Shown: positions 59,307 through 64,000 of the stretch, piece by piece
Layout: each line of letters begins with the position of its first letter
Numbering within the stretch: the first letter of the stretch is position 1
From: a virus
Direction: 5' to 3' (one strand)
IMG/VR virus record: IMGVR_UViG_3300049893_002106
Location: 1 to 64,000 of that record
DNA length: 64,000 nt
Position numbers and translations under genes: made by a program
Notes under the pieces: generated by a model
Databases searched by the model: none
Told to the model about the DNA's origin: nothing
What the model saw: only the letters and a program-made list of their open reading frames with translations

Positions 59307-59335
59307 AATATAGCCTATAGGCTAATTATTGTCAA
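59307..59335 (-). promoter_or_regulatory. Sigma-70 promoter with operator-like palindrome
   Basis: Minus strand TTGACA (59335-59330), 17 bases, TATATT (59312-59307): near consensus. The spacer is largely occupied by the perfect 14-bp palindrome TAGCCTATAGGCTA (59311-59324). A repressor bound there would occlude polymerase. The leader is very short. Confidence 0.75.
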
Positions 59336-59339
59336 AAAA

Positions 59340-60191
59340 TTATGAGCCTATAGTCGTCATTTTAATGGTTCGGCCAAATACCTTGGTAAGTGCTGTAGAT
59401 AATTGCTCTTTTTTCTTCTCTAGTTCCTGTGCCCTAGTGGAGAGAAGCTGTGGAGTAATAATAGAAGCGCTTTGACTTACCGAGTCTATGCCCGTACTGA
59501 CAGAGCTATAAGGGAACATAATAGGGAGAATGTCGGTTAAAAAGCGCCAAGCCGCCCAAGTCTTAATAAGATCCGACACTACCGTAGGAACTCTATCATT
59601 CTCAAATCCTGCGGCATAGCTAACTTCAATGACGGCTGGCTGATATGCCCCACGAGCAAAGCCGGTGATGTAGCTAAAAATACCGCCTGCGCTAACTACA
59701 TTTGTAGAGTCTGTCTGAACAGATACAGCGCCATATGCTGCGATAACATTAATTCTGTTTCTTCTTAAGGAAACCCAGCCAGAGGGGATTGTATAGGTCT
59801 GGTATGGGTTAGTAACTTGAGTATGAGGGAATTTTAATTGAACAGATACAACCTTGGTGGCTGGCCATCTTTCCAATTTAAGTCCATGGAAATTAGCCTC
59901 AAACATCCCATCAATATAATCAAAAGACTGCCAATGCTGGACAGGAGTAATATTAAAACCCAGAGACATTTCGATCTCTACAATAGCTGACTCAAGGAAA
60001 GGTCTTACATGTTCAGGAGTAATTGGCTCGTTAGTCAATGGGAAAACCTTAGGCAGTCCCATAAGAGCATACTCAAACACATCTCTTGGTTGTGGAACCC
60101 CGGAAAGTCTTTTAGTAGACGGCTCAAACCCATCATCAGCGGAAAACACTGGATAGGTATTATAAACGGAGCCATATAGGGGCTTAGACAT
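59340..60191 (-). CDS. Probable neck or head-tail connector protein
   Basis: 283 residues from the ATG at 60191 (AAGG upstream), directly after the previous stop. Predicted mixed fold with a Tyr-Asn-Thr-Tyr-Pro N-terminus, an IVEIEMSLGFNITPVQHW helix and strand region, and a long C-terminal helix rich in Lys and Glu. Head-completion or connector proteins of this size lie between portal and tail genes in myoviruses. The exact family is not recognised; the call rests on order and size. Confidence 0.6.
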   Translation of the reverse strand: MSKPLYGSVYNTYPVFSADDGFEPSTKRLSGVPQPRDVFEYALMGLPKVFPLTNEPITPEHVRPFLESAIVEIEMSLGFNITPVQHWQSFDYIDGMFEANFHGLKLERWPATKVVSVQLKFPHTQVTNPYQTYTIPSGWVSLRRNRINVIAAYGAVSVQTDSTNVVSAGGIFSYITGFARGAYQPAVIEVSYAAGFENDRVPTVVSDLIKTWAAWRFLTDILPIMFPYSSVSTGIDSVSQSASIITPQLLSTRAQELEKKKEQLSTALTKVFGRTIKMTTIGS

Positions 60192-60192
60192 A

Positions 60193-60612
60193 TTAGAATC
60201 CTTGAGATGTTTGTTTTTTATTGAGCGCCCAGTTTTGGAGCCAAACCTTAGTATCTCCAGATTCGGCCAGCTCAAACCTTACCGTTCCGCTGGTAGCCAA
60301 ATCAACTTCACCTGCCGTCAAGTCAATTTTAAATAAGCTTCCGTCAGCCGGGACAGGGCACATAGCCGTCTTCGTAATAGTTTGAGGTGCAGCCTGAGTT
60401 GGCGTAGCCTGAGTATCTGCCCTTTGGAATATAACTTTAAGAACAGCTCCAGCGGCAGGCAAATACCTGCGCTGACCAAGAGTATCCTTCACCGTAAGAA
60501 TACCATAAAGAGTTTTCTTGTTACCGCCCAATACCGTCCATTGCTTGTCCTGTAAAGGAACATAGACGTTTGGGGAACTAATCATGTCGATTGGGATAAT
60601 TTCAAATTCCAT
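60193..60612 (-). CDS. Unknown structural-region protein
   Basis: 139 residues, beta-rich: Val-Tyr-Val-Pro, a TLYGILTVKD stretch, and a C-terminal half of Ser/Thr/Asp strands ending Trp-Ala-Leu-Asn-Lys. No signal or motif. One-base overlap with the GP88 protein gene and two bases from the neck-like gene, so part of the same operon. It may be a capsid decoration or neck protein. Confidence 0.6.
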   Translation of the reverse strand: MEFEIIPIDMISSPNVYVPLQDKQWTVLGGNKKTLYGILTVKDTLGQRRYLPAAGAVLKVIFQRADTQATPTQAAPQTITKTAMCPVPADGSLFKIDLTAGEVDLATSGTVRFELAESGDTKVWLQNWALNKKQTSQGF

Positions 60613-63600
60613 TAGTCTTTCCTTGGGTTTACTTGTTCACCAGCCTTAACCTTATTCGGCTCCCTAAGAGTTTTCTTAGGTGACTCCGAAGCAATCCCTT
60701 TTCCTGGGGAAGCTCCGGTTTTAGTCTTAGATACTTCTATAGCATCTTTCTTAATTTGGCGAGCGATAATTTTCTTATTCTTTTCCTCGGCCTTAGCTTC
60801 TTTCCTCTGACGAACCCGATCTTCTACCGGCTCAGTTTTAGCGTATTGTGCCTTAATTAATTTTTCGCCTTCAGTTACATGGTGGTCGCGCAGACTTCTC
60901 CATTTGTCAGCCTCTTTGCCAGAAGACTTTTCCATCTTCTCGTGGCACTCTTTAGCGAGCTTTAAATGAGACTGAATAAGACCTTTGCAGTCCGATTTTC
61001 CCATCATACCTTTAAACCCAGCAGAAATATTTTCTGCTAGTGATCCTGCTTTGGGAGTCGATGAATTTTCTGCGGCTGGGGGAGGTGGAGGAGGTGGGGG
61101 AGTTCCAAAAGCATTCGTCATAGAAGATGCCACTGCTGCCGAACGGTCTTCCTTTTTAAGTTCCTCTTTCTTCAGTGGCTTAGATGGTTCTTTTTTATTA
61201 AAAGATTTAATATCTGCCATTTTTTCAGATATACGGTTTAAGCTATTTTTAATCCTCTCCATTCTAGCCGCATGGGACTTGTCAGATGACTCTTTAGCTT
61301 TATCCGAAAAACTAGGCTTAACAGCGCTATTTTTTGTTCCAGAAGCTCCGACCCCGGCCCTCTCCTCAGCATAAGGGCTGCCAGCAGCGGCTTGTTGAGC
61401 TAGGGCGGCTTTAATTTTTTCATCCCTAGTCATATTCTTTCTATCAGTCGCGGCTGGAGCTGACTTAGCAGGCTTAGATGGCTGGGGAGCAGCTTTAGCT
61501 TTTTGCGCCTTAGCTTTAGCCCAAATAGAGTTCTCTGGAGCCGGAGCCTGTGCATTTACTCTCTTCTTTGTGGCATTAATTTTCTTGCCAGTCTTTAGAT
61601 CGACAACTTCTTTTTCTAAAGGCTCAATTTCGCCTTCTTCGCTCTTTTTCATGCCTTTAATAATTTTCAACAAAGAAGACTTTTTCACAAAATCAATATC
61701 TTTTTGTGAAAACCCTCTCTTTCTCATATAATTATCAATTAATAATTTCATATGACCATGCCACTTGTTCTTAGCATGCAACTTTGCCAATGCTCCCTTA
61801 GAAGTAGACGGATTAGTAATAAGAGCGTGGTGTGTAATAGAATCAGGCTTTGTAATGTCGATCATCTCATGAGCAACGTCATCTGGAAGAGATGGGTGAT
61901 GTGCTAAGCCAGAGGAAATCCTTGGGCTTTCTCCGTTTCTTACAAACTCTTCAAATAGAGTCCTAAAAAGCTTTGGAGAAGCTTTTGGGTGATTTGCTAA
62001 TGCTACATTAGCGTCCCAGTCTTTGCCCACCTTGGATTTAATATAGTCTAAGGTATCCGATCCAGTAGTAGGATTATCTAAAAGAGCTTTTACTACCTTT
62101 GAACTAGGAGAATTAAGTTCAGCCAATAAGTGCAAAGCAGCGGGGTGGGTATTCTGTTTTCTGGCCAACACATAATGCTCATCGCTTCCGGGCAATGAAT
62201 CTTTAACTCTCTTCAGGTGAGCTGCCTTATCTATAGAAGACTTGGGAAACTTAGGAGAATTATTTGCTGGACCGGCTGAATTATCGTCTCTTTTATTTGC
62301 GTAGGGGCTTCCGGCCTTGGCTTGCTGATCCAAGGAAGCTTTAATTTTTTGATCCCTTGTCATCTTAGAGCGATCTATTTTTGGCGCACCCTTCTTATTA
62401 GAAGGCTTAGGAGCTTTCTTGCTTTGAAGTCTACCTTCTTCTGGAACCTGCCCCTGAGCTTCTACGCGCTTTTTTGTAGCATTAATTTTCTTGCCAGTCT
62501 TTAAATCAACAACTGCCTTACTTAGCTCTTCAACTGCATCTCCAGATTTACTTAAAGTTGCTAAGCTTTTAAGCAAGCTAACGGTAGACTTTTTTATATC
62601 TTTAGACACACTTTCCTCTACCATTTTACGCTTAGAGGCACTTTTATCTTTAGGCGCAATATTTTTAGTATTGCCCTCATGGTTCCATACTACAAACCCA
62701 GACTTATCAGCCTTTGCTTCGCCCTTAGCCTTAAGACCTACAACATGGCCGCCTTTCGCATCCAAGAAGCGAAGATCGTGTTCATCACCGCTAATAACCG
62801 GCTTACCATTCCAGGTTTTAGGGAGACTGTCCCCACCAAAAACCACGGCAACATTATGGCCAGCATCTAAAAGGCGCTTAGACATAGTTTCGTTTTTACC
62901 GGAATTAGAAAATGTAATATGGTAGTTTTCGTGCTTATTTTTTAATACACGATCTGGGCGCTTAGTGTAGTCATAAAACTGAACATCTGGATGCGCTTCA
63001 AAAATATTTTTACCGCCATAATGAGGCAGCTTCAGATCTTCCCAGGCAATATCTGAAGTTCCGTTTAGTCTCACTACAGGTTTTTTACCTGAAGCTTTTG
63101 CATATTTTTTAATTTTCTCAATGTCTCCAATTAACTGGTTCATAAATTCGCCAGGATTATTAGCGAGCATTTGAGTTTTGCGAATCCTTGCTTTTTGAAT
63201 AGCGTTAATATCTTCACCGGCCTTAAACATACCACCACGGCCAGCAGTATTAAGACAGGCATCGCGGCATCCTTCGGTAGCTGCGACACAAGTATTTCCT
63301 ACTCCGGCCAAGGTAGCTGGAGCCAAATGAAGAATTGCAGAAAGAAATCCCTCATGAGCGGAGTTCTTTGCTGTTTTAGCGTTAGACTCCATTGCAGTAA
63401 GAATATTATAAGAAGGTTTGTTTCCTAGTTTACCGCCCTTAGTCGTCTTCAGGCTTAACTCACCTAAATCACGAAGTTTTTTAGCAACAGAATGCTCTAG
63501 CCGTCTCTTGGCCATTTCTTCTTCTGGGCCATCGCTCTTAGTAAGAGTTTTACCGGCAAAGTGTGATTTGAGTTTATTTTCCAAGATCGACTCAAGCTTA

Positions 63601-64000
63601 GCGTCAGAATCATGAGCTTCTTGACTGAAGAATGGGCCGTTGGCGTGGCCAAGTGTCGCGCTCAAAAGAGAATCAACAGTGTCGCTTTTACTTAAGGGTT
63701 TTTTCTTTCCAGTGGTCAGATCTACCTTGCCCTTAGTAGTAGTTCCCTTACCAATCCGCTCACGATCAGCAGCTAACTTACTCATAAACTTCATACGGTC
63801 GGCAGCGGATTTGGCTTCCCAATCTTTTTTCCAAGGCGGAGTTGGCTTAGCAGGCTCCTTCTCTTTAGAAGGCTTAACATCTACTTGATCATAAAGCAAT
63901 TTTACTGGGGGAAGACCTGGAATATCTGAGCCGCCTCCCGCTGCCGCAGGAGCGGGTTTCTTTTCTTCCTTCTTTTCTTTTTTATCGTCAGCCGTCTTCT
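60612..64000 (-). CDS. GP88-domain protein with repeats, N-terminus off window
   Basis: At least 1129 residues. The reading frame is open to the right edge, where the visible start is Lys/Glu/Pro-rich, so the true N-terminus lies outside. Around 62690-63345 there is the GP88 domain (GNTCVAATEGCRDACLNT, with a Cys-x6-Cys-x3-Cys cluster, then RLNGTSDIAWE and YDYTKRPDR). A degenerate leucine-variant or HEAT-like repeat region follows at about 61760-62190. Two copies of VVDLKTGKKINATKKRV with DRxxMTRDxKIKA frame it, and the end has an eight-proline run. Possibly fused to portal or internal head functions; unknown. Confidence 0.75.
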   Translation of the reverse strand, partial: KTADDKKEKKEEKKPAPAAAGGGSDIPGLPPVKLLYDQVDVKPSKEKEPAKPTPPWKKDWEAKSAADRMKFMSKLAADRERIGKGTTTKGKVDLTTGKKKPLSKSDTVDSLLSATLGHANGPFFSQEAHDSDAKLESILENKLKSHFAGKTLTKSDGPEEEMAKRRLEHSVAKKLRDLGELSLKTTKGGKLGNKPSYNILTAMESNAKTAKNSAHEGFLSAILHLAPATLAGVGNTCVAATEGCRDACLNTAGRGGMFKAGEDINAIQKARIRKTQMLANNPGEFMNQLIGDIEKIKKYAKASGKKPVVRLNGTSDIAWEDLKLPHYGGKNIFEAHPDVQFYDYTKRPDRVLKNKHENYHITFSNSGKNETMSKRLLDAGHNVAVVFGGDSLPKTWNGKPVISGDEHDLRFLDAKGGHVVGLKAKGEAKADKSGFVVWNHEGNTKNIAPKDKSASKRKMVEESVSKDIKKSTVSLLKSLATLSKSGDAVEELSKAVVDLKTGKKINATKKRVEAQGQVPEEGRLQSKKAPKPSNKKGAPKIDRSKMTRDQKIKASLDQQAKAGSPYANKRDDNSAGPANNSPKFPKSSIDKAAHLKRVKDSLPGSDEHYVLARKQNTHPAALHLLAELNSPSSKVVKALLDNPTTGSDTLDYIKSKVGKDWDANVALANHPKASPKLFRTLFEEFVRNGESPRISSGLAHHPSLPDDVAHEMIDITKPDSITHHALITNPSTSKGALAKLHAKNKWHGHMKLLIDNYMRKRGFSQKDIDFVKKSSLLKIIKGMKKSEEGEIEPLEKEVVDLKTGKKINATKKRVNAQAPAPENSIWAKAKAQKAKAAPQPSKPAKSAPAATDRKNMTRDEKIKAALAQQAAAGSPYAEERAGVGASGTKNSAVKPSFSDKAKESSDKSHAARMERIKNSLNRISEKMADIKSFNKKEPSKPLKKEELKKEDRSAAVASSMTNAFGTPPPPPPPPAAENSSTPKAGSLAENISAGFKGMMGKSDCKGLIQSHLKLAKECHEKMEKSSGKEADKWRSLRDHHVTEGEKLIKAQYAKTEPVEDRVRQRKEAKAEEKNKKIIARQIKKDAIEVSKTKTGASPGKGIASESPKKTLREPNKVKAGEQVNPRKD

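Noticed and set aside
59303-59334. Hairpin at 59.3 kb as a terminator
   Set aside because: The U-rich run is on the wrong side for both strands. The symmetry is better read as an operator in a promoter.
1-64000. tRNA or rRNA genes
   Set aside because: No cloverleaf or rRNA-like stretch was noticed in the gaps, all of which are short; a covariance search would be needed to exclude one inside coding sequence.

Overview
The window is a nearly gap-free piece of a large tailed-phage (myovirus) genome. It is AT-rich, has strong Shine-Dalgarno sites, and most genes lie on the minus strand with ATGA or TAATG overlaps. A contractile tail is shown by a long sheath protein, tail-tube-like proteins, a 1425-residue tape measure, a gp5-like spike with octad repeats, a gp25-like wedge and a 2528-residue baseplate J protein. 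The size of these proteins suggests a jumbo-type phage. Three proteins with lipobox signal peptides and four perfect or near-perfect sigma-28 (FliA) promoters point to a bacterial, probably motile and Gram-negative, host. No gene-free stretch reaches 300 bases; the largest gaps are about 150 bases and hold promoters or terminators. No tRNA, rRNA, CRISPR array or insertion sequence was seen.

Layout, read right to left in the direction of most transcription. At 59.3-64 kb are a long GP88-domain protein running off the right edge, two neck or head-completion candidates and a small gene with a palindromic operator-like promoter. At 55.2-59.2 kb is the likely major capsid gene, flanked on one side by a composite free-standing homing-endonuclease-like gene and on the other by a truncated relative on the plus strand. 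At 49-55 kb are the sheath, a plus-strand dUTPase, two tube-like genes, a ClpP-like protease and a third tube-like gene. At 38-49 kb is an accessory block: four different HExxH zinc-protease-like proteins, a NIF3-like protein, a DUF932 protein, two lipoproteins (one of them also a zincin) and several unknown small proteins. Four genes or gene sets in this block start just after sigma-28 type promoters. At 27-38 kb are tape measure, hub, spike and baseplate genes, and at 3.7-26.4 kb are the giant baseplate J protein, a second baseplate protein and the tail-fibre genes (two giant fibres carrying three seven-bladed propellers in total, and three short collar-domain fibres). At the left end a divergent face-to-face sigma-70 promoter pair separates a plus-strand AAA+ operon (1.76-3.62 kb) from a minus-strand set of membrane and unknown proteins (1-1685).

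How it fits together: the structural genes form a conventional head-neck-tail-baseplate-fibre assembly line. Sigma-70-like promoters precede the small gene at 59099-59290, the unknown gene pair at 48.9 kb, the tape measure and the giant fibre gene; weaker extended -10 sites precede the capsid, sheath and baseplate J genes. The accessory block appears to be under a separate, flagellar-sigma-type control. That putative sigma-28 regulon, rich in zincin-fold proteins, is the most unusual part of the window. All functional calls come from reading motifs and context; no database search was run.
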